The translations under genes were made by a program, and so were the position numbers. Of a stretch of DNA of 6,565 nucleotides, positions 1 to 5,453 are shown in pieces. Origin of the DNA: Candidatus Bathyarchaeota archaeon (GTDB lineage: Archaea; Thermoproteota; Bathyarchaeia; RBG-16-48-13; GCA-020355125); NCBI GenBank assembly GCA_026014905.1, contig JAOZHK010000130.1:1-6565 (forward strand), read 5' to 3'. The first letter of the stretch is position 1. Every line of letters begins with the position of its first letter. The notes under the pieces were generated by a model. The model worked only from the letters and a program-made list of their open reading frames with translations. It was not told the origin of the DNA and made no database searches.

Positions 1-467
1 TATCCCACAGCTTCTATCCATTCCCGAAAAATATTTGGGTTGATAATCTGAAGATTGGTGAAATCGCGTTGAACATGGCGAGTTTCGGTGCAAAAGGTGT
101 TCCGACAGTGCTTATCACAGGAGATTTAACCGCAGTTGAAGAAGCGAAAGCCTTAGTATCAGACATACAGGGTGCGACAGTGAAATGGGCATTAGCTGAA
201 AAAGAGAAACTTGGTGCACTCAGTGTGAGAAAGGCGATTTCACTGAGTCCACAGAAGGCGCAATCCGTAATTAAGGATGCGGCAAGAAAAGCGATGGATA
301 AAATTGGAAAAATTAAACCATTAGTCATCCCCACTCCCTTTACACTCAAGGTTGAATACATCGAAGCGAAATATATGGAGGGAATTGCCCGCTCTCCTGG
401 CGTGACTCGACTGGACGACGTGACAATTACGAAGAAATGTAATACGATAGATGATATTGTATTTTAA
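1..467 (+). CDS. M55 family D-aminopeptidase (DppA-like), C-terminal part, 5' truncated by the window
   Basis: The reading frame is open from base 3 and gives about 154 residues, with the N-terminal half lying outside the window. M55 peptidases are zinc enzymes that remove D-amino acids from short peptides; B. subtilis DppA is the model and is about 274 residues long. The visible part matches the family's second half. It has SHSFYP near the edge, where the family has its conserved catalytic His in a DHT-like motif. Then come WVDNLKIGEIALN, equivalent to the family's 'NG.e.GE..lN' with a metal-ligand Glu, GVPTVLITGD, EEAKAL, a VKWAL strand, a 'SPQKAQSVIKDAARKA' helix and PFTLKVEY. The zinc ligands expected in the N-terminal half cannot be checked. 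It ends with TAA at 465 followed at once by TAG, and the same frame then stays open to 662 (see separate entry). Family assignment is from motif recall. Confidence 0.85.
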   Translation, partial: SHSFYPFPKNIWVDNLKIGEIALNMASFGAKGVPTVLITGDLTAVEEAKALVSDIQGATVKWALAEKEKLGALSVRKAISLSPQKAQSVIKDAARKAMDKIGKIKPLVIPTPFTLKVEYIEAKYMEGIARSPGVTRLDDVTITKKCNTIDDIVF

Positions 468-470
468 TAG

Positions 471-662
471 GTAGTCAGTACTCTCCACCCAGATCATCCG
501 ATGCTGGGAAAACTCCAATCCGTGATTCTTGAACAGAGACAACGTGAATTAGATCCACGAATCTGTAGTTCCTTTGAGACATTGTATTATGCCATTAAGA
601 AGTATGAGCCAGCTCCAGCAAATCCATCGGATGATGTGAAGACACATCGATTTGAGGACTAA
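471..662 (+). other. In-frame open stretch after TAA TAG: possible broken C-terminal extension of the M55 gene or a tiny separate gene
   Basis: Directly after the tandem stops of the M55 gene, the same frame runs 63 codons without a stop and ends with TAA at 660. The other two forward frames are interrupted. The translation looks protein-like: VVSTLHPDHPMLGKLQSVIL, then an amphipathic stretch EQRQREL, then SSFETLYYAIKKYEP and an acidic tail. The first ATG is at 501, which would give a 53-residue protein, but no clear ribosome site precedes it. Its stop lies 3 bases from the convergent hydrolase stop; such tight tail-to-tail packing is normal between genes and argues that this stretch was coding. 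I recognise no domain. It could be the former C-terminus of the peptidase, an independent small ORF, or chance. Confidence 0.4.
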
Positions 663-665
663 TCT

Positions 666-1598
666 TTAAGACGTATTCGATTTAATGAAATCCCTAATTT
701 CTTGTTTAACGTTGTCTTCCTGACCAAGGAGTATATGTCCGCCAGTCTTATACGTCACAAGAGAACTACGTGGAATATTTCTGGAAAGAGTTTGTGCACC
801 TTCAATACGGGTTGCTGGATCATCAATCGCGTTGATAATGAGTGTAGGAGACGTTATTTTGTTAAATGCTACCTGATTATTGATTGATGGGTTAGACGTG
901 AACAGATCGAATTCAATGCCTTTACTTCGCTTGGTAACCGGTAACGCAGAGAAGTAAATTGCTTGGATTATTCGGTTTTGTTCCGATTTGGGAAGTGTAT
1001 CAAGAACTGTTTGCGGAACAAACATCGACATCATCCATTTTCCAACTAATGTCATACCTAACCAATAGAGAAAATTGGATTGAAAGATGAACATAGGAGG
1101 ATGTCCAGAAGGCGTATCTAACGGGGCATTTGAGGACAAGAGAATCAGTCCTTGACATTGTTGGGTATATTGAATGGCAAAGTGAATAGCAGATGTTCCG
1201 CCAGCTGAATTCCCAAATATGAAGACACGGTAAATACCAAGATGATCAAGCAACTCGTGATAGACATCCGCCTGCAGTTCAGGAGAGGGAGAGTCAGGAA
1301 TTGATGACTTCAAGTAACCAAATCGTGAGACATATAAAACACGATATCCAGATCCAAGAAAATCCCTAGTCATACCAATGCCTTGATCTACGCCACCAGT
1401 CACACCATGAGATATGAGAATTGTTGGACCTTCGCCTTGTAATAAATACTCAATGGATCCATATTGAGACTGGTACACTTGGGAGGGAATGAGCTTGAGA
1501 CGATTATCATGGTATGATATAGTGGTTCTATATTTCATGATAACGATGACGCTGAGAATTACGATTATCAGAATGACTACCAAAGTAACCAAAGTCAT
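666..1598 (-). CDS. Membrane-anchored alpha/beta hydrolase
   Basis: A 310-residue alpha/beta-fold serine hydrolase with an N-terminal anchor. Residues 1-21 (MTLVTLVVILIIVILSV...) form one hydrophobic helix followed by KYR, so the catalytic domain probably sits on one face of the membrane. The fold motifs are in order: ILISHG (HG about 64-65, oxyanion region), the nucleophile elbow FGNSAGG with Ser131, the acid in LIINAIDDP (Asp260, or Asp259), and the base in TGGHILLG with His288. Substrate cannot be told; esterase, lipase or peptidase-like activity are all possible. I chose the ATG at 1598 over an in-frame TTG at 1607 because neither has a well-spaced Shine-Dalgarno site and ATG is preferred; a GGAGG lies about 15 bases before the TTG. 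A TATA-like stretch (CATATA on the minus strand, near 1640) fits a short leader. It appears to be a single-gene unit. Confidence 0.85.
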   Translation of the reverse strand: MTLVTLVVILIIVILSVIVIMKYRTTISYHDNRLKLIPSQVYQSQYGSIEYLLQGEGPTILISHGVTGGVDQGIGMTRDFLGSGYRVLYVSRFGYLKSSIPDSPSPELQADVYHELLDHLGIYRVFIFGNSAGGTSAIHFAIQYTQQCQGLILLSSNAPLDTPSGHPPMFIFQSNFLYWLGMTLVGKWMMSMFVPQTVLDTLPKSEQNRIIQAIYFSALPVTKRSKGIEFDLFTSNPSINNQVAFNKITSPTLIINAIDDPATRIEGAQTLSRNIPRSSLVTYKTGGHILLGQEDNVKQEIRDFIKSNTS

Positions 1599-1694
1599 GA
1601 TGGCCAAATTGAGTCTCTACATCCTCCAATTATGCGCCTATATGAAAAGCGTCGATCTGATGGCTATGCATTGATTGAATCAACATCTTTTATT

Positions 1695-1776
1695 TTTCTA
1701 ATTTCTAATTTATAAATTCAAATATTTTTTAGAATTTTCTAATGTATTATGAGGTTTAGAAAATTAGAAAATAGAA
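1695..1776. repeat. AT-rich inverted-repeat element, copy A (MITE-like or hairpin)
   Basis: The left arm, TTTCTAATTTCTAATTT at 1695-1711, pairs with the right arm around 1761-1777 with 16 of 17 bases matching. About 50 bases lie between the arms, including TATTATGAGGT. A near-identical element lies at 4564-4638 in the same orientation; copy A carries 7 extra bases (ATAAATT) next to the left arm. It sits about 125 bases past the ferredoxin stop and about 100 bases before the hydrolase start. Confidence 0.7.
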
Positions 1777-1901
1777 AGTCACTTGTCTCATTAGACGAGC
1801 TATTTTTATGGTTAAATTCTAACCCCAAACCCACTCATAAGGCTCGCATGTTCTATTCTATCTAAGAGTCTTCTTGAGCTAAGTTTTAAGGAAAAAAATG
1901 T

Positions 1902-2702
1902 TTAGAGGAAGACCTCTGGTTCTTTGCGGTTGCCATGCACGGTAGCGAGCCGATTTGCACCTCTTAGTACTCTTTCGTGGGTCCAGTGTCTTGCACTTGT
2001 TGGGCAGTTCTGTACGCATGCTGAGCAAGCCGTACACTTAGTTTTGTCTGTATTGACAGATTCGGCTACCTCTATACAGGCTATTGGACAAACACTGGCG
2101 CAAATACCGCACAAAATGCATGTTTCTGGGTTGGTCTCTGGGACTACACCTCCACCTTGTCTGATACGTTGTTGGTGTACAATGTATGGGTAATTACCAG
2201 GTACCTCAAGTTTGGGTATTTCTCCTACTCCGCGGAGCTTCTCTATTATCTTTTCCCCGAACGCTTCTGCTTTCATTATATCCTCAGCGTCAGGTCGTCC
2301 GGTAGCGATTGGTGTTTTCTCTGAGTTGAAGGCATGTTGACCAATGAAAGCGGCTCCAGCGATTGCCCTGAACCCCAATTCACTTGTGAAATTCTTGAGC
2401 TCAAGGAGAGCATCTTCGAACGCCCTGTTTCCATACATAACTACTAGAACTGCTGGTGTGTTCTTCCCTTTGAGTTTCTTGATCCTATTTGCAGCCACAG
2501 TAGCGATACGTCCACTGTATACCGGAGCTTCAATTATTGCGAGTTCATCGGAGGATACCTCGTAATTTTTTATATCTGAGCCTGGTGGAGTCAAATCGAT
2601 GATATCATGGTCCAAGCCGGTTCCGTTCATTATAGCGGTGACCGTGGTCTTTCCTGTGCCAGTCGGTGAGTAATAGACTAGCTTAGCTTTTCTAATTTCC
2701 AT
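1902..2702 (-). CDS. EFR1-type fusion: flavodoxin-like domain plus 2x[4Fe-4S] ferredoxin
   Basis: A 266-residue electron carrier. Residues 1-165 look like a flavodoxin fold: an opening strand AKLVYYSPTGTGKTT whose TGTGKTT loop fits an FMN-phosphate site, then IIEAPVYSGRIA and VLVVMYGNRAFEDALLEL. The C-terminus has two classic [4Fe-4S] motifs: Cys195-x2-Cys198-x2-Cys201-x3-Cys205-Pro, and Cys223-x2-Cys226-x2-Cys229-x3-Cys233-Pro. This layout fits the EFR1 family, found in methanogens and other anaerobic archaea and bacteria, which is taken to pass electrons between iron-sulfur clusters and flavin in the cytoplasm. The partner enzyme is not in the window. An in-frame GTG at 2753 would add 17 residues (GGNLYYISLYLLPRCH), but these would be translated from the promoter region. 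ATG 2702 places the flavodoxin strand at the N-terminus and a TATA-like box about 35-40 bases upstream. Local GC seems slightly above its neighbours. Confidence 0.9.
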   Translation of the reverse strand: MEIRKAKLVYYSPTGTGKTTVTAIMNGTGLDHDIIDLTPPGSDIKNYEVSSDELAIIEAPVYSGRIATVAANRIKKLKGKNTPAVLVVMYGNRAFEDALLELKNFTSELGFRAIAGAAFIGQHAFNSEKTPIATGRPDAEDIMKAEAFGEKIIEKLRGVGEIPKLEVPGNYPYIVHQQRIRQGGGVVPETNPETCILCGICASVCPIACIEVAESVNTDKTKCTACSACVQNCPTSARHWTHERVLRGANRLATVHGNRKEPEVFL

Positions 2703-2733
2703 ATGACATCGTGGTAATAAGTACAGGGAAATG

Positions 2734-2745
2734 TAATATAAATTT
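2734..2745 (-). promoter_or_regulatory. Likely TATA box of the ferredoxin gene
   Basis: Read on the minus strand, this is AAATTTATATTA, about 35-40 bases before the ATG at 2702. That predicts a transcript start near 2711 and a leader of roughly 10 bases, usual for archaea. It is preceded by CGCGTGGGTGG, the same G-rich block found in the other repeat copies. Confidence 0.5.
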
Positions 2746-2766
2746 CCACCCACGCGTTTTGCTTGC
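2735..2766 (-). repeat. G-rich/TATA repeat, partial copy 1 (on the ferredoxin promoter)
   Basis: On the plus strand, CCACCCACGCG-TTTT-GCTTGC (2746-2766) matches the corresponding part of copy 2, which has extra CG units and TAT inserted. The TATA half is present but diverged, and the TGACCAAA end is not recognisable. Confidence 0.5.
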
Positions 2767-2828
2767 AGTCATCTCACTTTTTAGCTAGCCAGCTAATTCA
2801 TTGGTGACTTGAAGCTCTCATCATTAAA

Positions 2829-2882
2829 TGACCAAACATATAACATAGACCCACCCACGCGCGCGCGCGTTTTTATGCTTGC
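2829..2882 (-). repeat. G-rich/TATA repeat, copy 2, with (CG)6 expansion
   Basis: On the plus strand: TGACCAAACATATAACATAG, then ACCCACCCACG, a CG run, TTTTTAT and GCTTGC. On the minus strand this reads as a G-rich block followed by TTATATGTTTGGTCA. It lies about 125 bases upstream of the ferredoxin start. Confidence 0.65.
2857..2870. repeat. (CG)6 palindrome, potential Z-DNA or cruciform site
   Basis: ACGCGCGCGCGCGT is a perfect 14-base palindrome made of alternating purine and pyrimidine, followed by TTTTT. It sits inside repeat copy 2 in an otherwise AT-rich intergenic region. Copy 1 has only a short CGCG here, so the tract probably varies in length. Confidence 0.7.
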
Positions 2883-3009
2883 CGAAATTGTGCTGTACGC
2901 ATTGATCGCTTCGTACTCTTGGAATTGGGTCTAAAGAGTAAAACTAGCCAAGTAAAATCACTCATCACCTGTATATTTCCCGAACATTTACGGCATATAC
3001 AGCTCGTTA

Positions 3010-3042
3010 TGACCAAACAAATAACTGAGACCCCCTCACCCG
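3010..3042 (-). repeat. G-rich/TATA repeat, copy 3
   Basis: On the plus strand: TGACCAAACAAATAACTGAG followed by ACCCCCTCACCCG. It aligns with copies 2 and 4 along its whole length with a few substitutions, one of which weakens the TATA core. It lies about 90-125 bases upstream of the divergent 3134 gene. Confidence 0.65.
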
Positions 3043-3095
3043 CCAACATTATAAATAAATATAGCTGGATCTCTGCATAGTGCACAAATTATTCT

Positions 3096-3106
3096 AAACT
3101 ATATTC
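3096..3106 (+). promoter_or_regulatory. Possible TATA box for the 3134 gene
   Basis: AAACTATATTC lies about 30 bases before the ATG at 3134, which would give a nearly leaderless transcript. A stronger AT stretch, TTATAAATAAATATA at 3049-3063, is the alternative and would give a leader of about 50 bases. Confidence 0.35.
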
Positions 3107-3133
3107 AGATTATCGAGTTCTCAACGAATAATA

Positions 3134-3433
3134 ATGTTAAATGTTAAACTCTTACGAATGGGTGTCATCGATGACGTACTACTCCGTCACCCCAATGTAG
3201 CACAACTCGTTCAAAGCTTGAAACAACAAGGCTTTGATTCTCACTTAGACATTCATGAAGGGTATCTGACCTTAACTGTTCGACTATTTGCTACCGATAC
3301 ACCTTCTAGAGACACGATAAAAGATACTTCGATTGATTCGGAGCCGCTCCTTAAAAAGAAGAGGTTTATGCAATCATTACTTGGCTCGCGACGCTATTTT
3401 AATGATGCAAAATTCTTAACACCAATTAAATGA
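3134..3433 (+). CDS. Small hypothetical protein, 99 residues
   Basis: I do not recognise this protein. It is soluble-looking, with no signal peptide or membrane segment. Residues 11-60 (GVIDDVLLRHPNVAQLVQSL... and DIHEGYLTLTVRLFATD) suggest an alpha helix followed by a beta hairpin. Residues 60-72 are polar and probably unstructured, and the C-terminus is basic (LKKKRFMQSLLGSRRYF). There are no cysteines or metal-binding motif. The start is the first ATG in frame; a second at codon 9 is possible. Support for it being real is the TATA-like box upstream, its position divergent from the ferredoxin gene, and tight tail-to-tail spacing (26 bases) with the RDD gene. It may be lineage-specific. Confidence 0.6.
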   Translation: MLNVKLLRMGVIDDVLLRHPNVAQLVQSLKQQGFDSHLDIHEGYLTLTVRLFATDTPSRDTIKDTSIDSEPLLKKKRFMQSLLGSRRYFNDAKFLTPIK

Positions 3434-3459
3434 ACCTAGTTAGCGAGCCAAAGTATGGT

Positions 3460-3999
3460 TTAGCGCTCTATGAACGCTTTATCTGGGGATGAAACGACTG
3501 TAGTGTTCGAGAGATGGTTAAAGAAGCGTTGGTTTGCGTTTGGATAAAGGAACCAACCAAACAGCCAATCTAATGGCAAGCAGATCGCTTTCCCCAGACT
3601 CTGAATCGCAGCTTGCCCATACGTGATCGAAGCGCCACTAACACTCGTCACTTTGAGCCCAACCACCATTTTCCCGATAGATTGTCCATACGTCCCCTCC
3701 ATAAAAGTCCAATACCCAAAATAAATCATGTTCTCGATACCAAAGCTGGCAAAAGGAATCCAGGCGAGGACATCAGGAACGACGATACCATACGGTCGCA
3801 AGATTTCCTTAATCGGCCAGATCGCAATTGACAGAATGATCGCATCCATCACCCAAGCAACACATCGGTAGACCCAATTTGTCGTAGATGCTTGAGTAGG
3901 TACTGTGATGAGTCGTTGTGAAGTGACTGTCGATCCACACGAGGTACAATATTGTGCGCTATCTGGAAGTTCAACACCACATGAAGAACAGAAGGTCAT
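3460..3999 (-). CDS. Zinc-ribbon RDD family membrane protein
   Basis: A 179-residue protein. The N-terminus is a short zinc ribbon, Cys4-x2-Cys7-x10-Cys18-x2-Cys21 (MTFCSSCGVELPDSAQYCTS...). A 20-residue linker leads to an RDD membrane domain. Its first helix carries the family's R...A...D pattern (YRCVAWVMDAIIL; Arg45, Ala48, Asp52). A second hydrophobic segment is at about 78-97 and a third at about 132-151. The conserved loop GQSIGKMVVGLKV (105-117) is the clearest RDD signature. The end, NQRFFNHLSNTTVV, matches the family's closing motif with Asn-His where many members have an Asp. RDD proteins are poorly understood; some have been linked to ion or osmolyte transport. The ribbon probably faces the cytoplasm, inferred from the family. 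ATG 3999 directly precedes the first Cys pair. Confidence 0.88.
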   Translation of the reverse strand: MTFCSSCGVELPDSAQYCTSCGSTVTSQRLITVPTQASTTNWVYRCVAWVMDAIILSIAIWPIKEILRPYGIVVPDVLAWIPFASFGIENMIYFGYWTFMEGTYGQSIGKMVVGLKVTSVSGASITYGQAAIQSLGKAICLPLDWLFGWFLYPNANQRFFNHLSNTTVVSSPDKAFIER

Positions 4000-4022
4000 A
4001 GTAGAATCACTCTTAGTATCGT

Positions 4023-4031
4023 GTAAATATC
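4023..4031 (-). promoter_or_regulatory. Likely TATA box of the RDD gene
   Basis: The minus strand reads GATATTTAC, about 25-30 bases before the ATG at 3999. That would put the transcript start at or next to the start codon, a leaderless message, and no Shine-Dalgarno site is seen there. Confidence 0.4.
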
Positions 4032-4188
4032 AACCTCGATAAGTCGAATACGTCTAATGTTCATTATGAAGTCAGAATCAGTATTCTCGATCGTGATACT
4101 CGAGCTGGCCTGCTACAAATATCACCAGATATGAGTTATTTGAGAGTTAACTCGCTATTCAGAAGCAGATTACTATATCCATGTATGA

Positions 4189-4500
4189 TTTCATGGTGCT
4201 GATAGCTTTTACTTGCGTATTTATTACACATCAACGGAAATATTTTCAGCAATGAAAGGTGAAGTTCGATGAAGTGGCGCGAATTGTTCGCAAAAACTGA
4301 ACCACGACATATCGTTCATCTTCCCAATCGGAAACGTGTGAAGCGATTCAACAAGACTACCGAAAACGAATAGTGGAATGTGTTCAATATGGTGATCACG
4401 CATGTTTGAATACGTTATTGGTCTTATGACATTCATTGTTATTGTACACGGATTAAAACAAATGACGCACAATAATTCTGAGGCATCAAGATAACTAAAC
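4189..4500 (+). pseudogene. Probable remnant of a DDE transposase C-terminus (IS4/IS5-like)
   Basis: In one forward frame, bases 4222-4269 encode YYTSTEIFSAMKGEVR before a stop. Shifting one frame at about 4256 continues as KVKFDEVARIVRKN before another stop. Joined, this resembles the 'vE.vFSaiKrkFge.vr' block near the C-terminus of IS5-like archaeal transposases, which contains the catalytic Glu. Further downstream a third piece encodes a hydrophobic FEYVIGLMTFIVIV stretch. Frames are broken several times, so nothing functional is made. No terminal inverted repeats or target-site duplication were found. The assignment rests on a short motif and is uncertain; chance similarity is the alternative. 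Confidence 0.33.
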
Positions 4501-4563
4501 GTACATGACATGAAAACCCCGATATTCAATGACTAAGTATAGACAGAATAAGTTTCAGATAAT

Positions 4564-4638
4564 TTTCTAATTTCTAATTTCAAATATTTTTTAGAAATTT
4601 CTAATATATTATGAGGTGTAGAAAATGAGAAAATAGAA
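4564..4638. repeat. AT-rich inverted-repeat element, copy B
   Basis: This shares nearly all of copy A (1695-1776), including the left arm TTTCTAATTTCTAATTT, the core TCAAATATTTTTTAGAA, the TATTATGAGGT block and a right arm ending in AAAATAGAA. It lacks the 7 bases ATAAATT present in copy A. It begins about 70 bases past the ABC permease stop and just beyond the transposase remnant. Confidence 0.7.
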
Positions 4639-4709
4639 CTTCAATGTTCTCAATATACTCATTCGAGCAAACGATAAAATACGAACGTCGCTTATCGGTT
4701 ATTGTGAAA

Positions 4710-5453
4710 CTATTTACTTCCATATTTTTGAAATAGCAGGATACCTAGAGTTACAATAACCACACTAACGACCGAGATCACCCCAACATCAATAAGAATT
4801 TGTGGATTCATCCAATCTCCTGCAAACATTAACGTCAACGCGTCCACGACATAGAAACTAGGAATAAACATAGCTATTTGACGCGTTGTTGTTGTGATGG
4901 GAACAAACGTACCGAAAAACATCTGGGGGAGAATGAAGATGAATGAAATCCCAGTGGCAGCTTCTGGCGTCTTGGATATTGTAGCAGTAATCAATCCTAA
5001 TCCCACGGAGCTTAACGAAAAGAGTACAATGATTGGGAAAGCGGGCAATACACTCGTTAAACCACTTTGCGGGTTAAAGCCCATCAGGACAGCTATCGAA
5101 AAGACTAAAATGACTTGTACTAAGGCGATAATCATGTTTGTCAACAAATGGCTGCAAATGAATTCTCCGGCAGTCATGGGCGTCGTATTCAATCGCTTCA
5201 ACAGACCAAGTTGACGTTCGGTTGAAAATGATTGGGCAACTGTCATAATCAAGAAAATACACGCATACGCAATCAAACCTGGAATCATGACATTAATATT
5301 CATGCCAAATTCAGGATCTCCAAAGGCAAACACGAAGGTTAGCGTTAAAATGGCCGGGAATAAGAGGCTCATAAACAAATTGGCAGGCTGACGAATCATC
5401 TTTTTCAGCTCCATATTCACGAGAGCGGTTACACGTTGCAAGTTCATCATCAT
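4710..5453 (-). CDS. ABC-2 type transporter permease
   Basis: A 247-residue integral membrane subunit of an ABC-2 exporter, the partner of the ATPase just upstream. About six hydrophobic segments are visible: 27-45, 54-75, 101-125, 137-160, 166-186 and 220-241. Between the second and third lies the typical ABC-2 cytoplasmic stretch STERQLGLLKRLNTTPMTAGEF (about 78-98). The N-terminal amphipathic helix LVNMELKKMIRQPANLF is also typical of the family and precedes the first span. Length is normal. The first ATG overlaps the ATPase stop as ATGA, giving translational coupling. Three ATG codons stand in a row (ATGATGATG), and the site GGAAGGTG is only 3 bases before the first, so the third, at 5447, may be the true start. 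Substrate is unknown; lipid, drug or peptide export are typical of the class. Confidence 0.92.
   Translation of the reverse strand: MMMNLQRVTALVNMELKKMIRQPANLFMSLLFPAILTLTFVFAFGDPEFGMNINVMIPGLIAYACIFLIMTVAQSFSTERQLGLLKRLNTTPMTAGEFICSHLLTNMIIALVQVILVFSIAVLMGFNPQSGLTSVLPAFPIIVLFSLSSVGLGLITATISKTPEAATGISFIFILPQMFFGTFVPITTTTRQIAMFIPSFYVVDALTLMFAGDWMNPQILIDVGVISVVSVVIVTLGILLFQKYGSK

Larger units (their letters stand above)
2760..3133. other. Intergenic region with repeats and no convincing gene
   Basis: This 370-base stretch lies between the divergent ferredoxin and 3134 genes. It holds repeat copies 2 and 3, a (CG)6 palindrome and TATA-like boxes. A 70-codon minus-strand open frame (2873-3085) runs through repeat sequence and shows no domain, so I do not call it. 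The rest (about 2885-3000) shows nothing I recognise. Confidence 0.6.
4000..4709. other. Long non-coding gap with a decayed transposase end and repeat copy B
   Basis: There are 710 bases without an intact gene. Bases 4000-4035 are the RDD promoter. Bases 4036-4188 show only short open stretches and a 10-base palindrome, GAGTTAACTC (4144-4153). Bases 4189-4500 resemble a broken transposase. Repeat copy B is at 4564-4638, and 4640-4709 is the 3' flank of the ABC permease with nothing recognised. Confidence 0.6.

Noticed and set aside
702..887. Short plus-strand frame opposite the hydrolase
   Set aside because: It is antisense to a well-supported gene and has no motif of its own.
2703..2753. 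17-residue N-terminal extension of the ferredoxin protein from the GTG at 2753
   Set aside because: It would translate the TATA box and repeat, and the flavodoxin strand starts right after ATG 2702.
2735..3042. CRISPR array from the repeated CACCCAC units
   Set aside because: The copies are few, imperfect and unevenly spaced, and the sequence between them is not of spacer length. No cas genes are present.
2873..3085. Minus-strand 70-codon open frame with a CICRKCSG cysteine cluster
   Set aside because: It runs through repeat copy 3 and the intergenic control region, has no clear promoter or ribosome site, and shows no domain beyond two or three cysteines.
4144..4153. GAGTTAACTC palindrome as an operator
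   Set aside because: It is a single 10-base palindrome more than 140 bases from the nearest start, with no second copy seen.
4224..4529. Minus-strand 101-codon open frame
   Set aside because: It starts with TTG, shows no recognisable motif, and lies opposite the transposase-like remnant, which explains the sequence better.
4894..5214. Plus-strand 106-codon open frame
   Set aside because: It lies wholly opposite the ABC permease, whose family assignment is clear.
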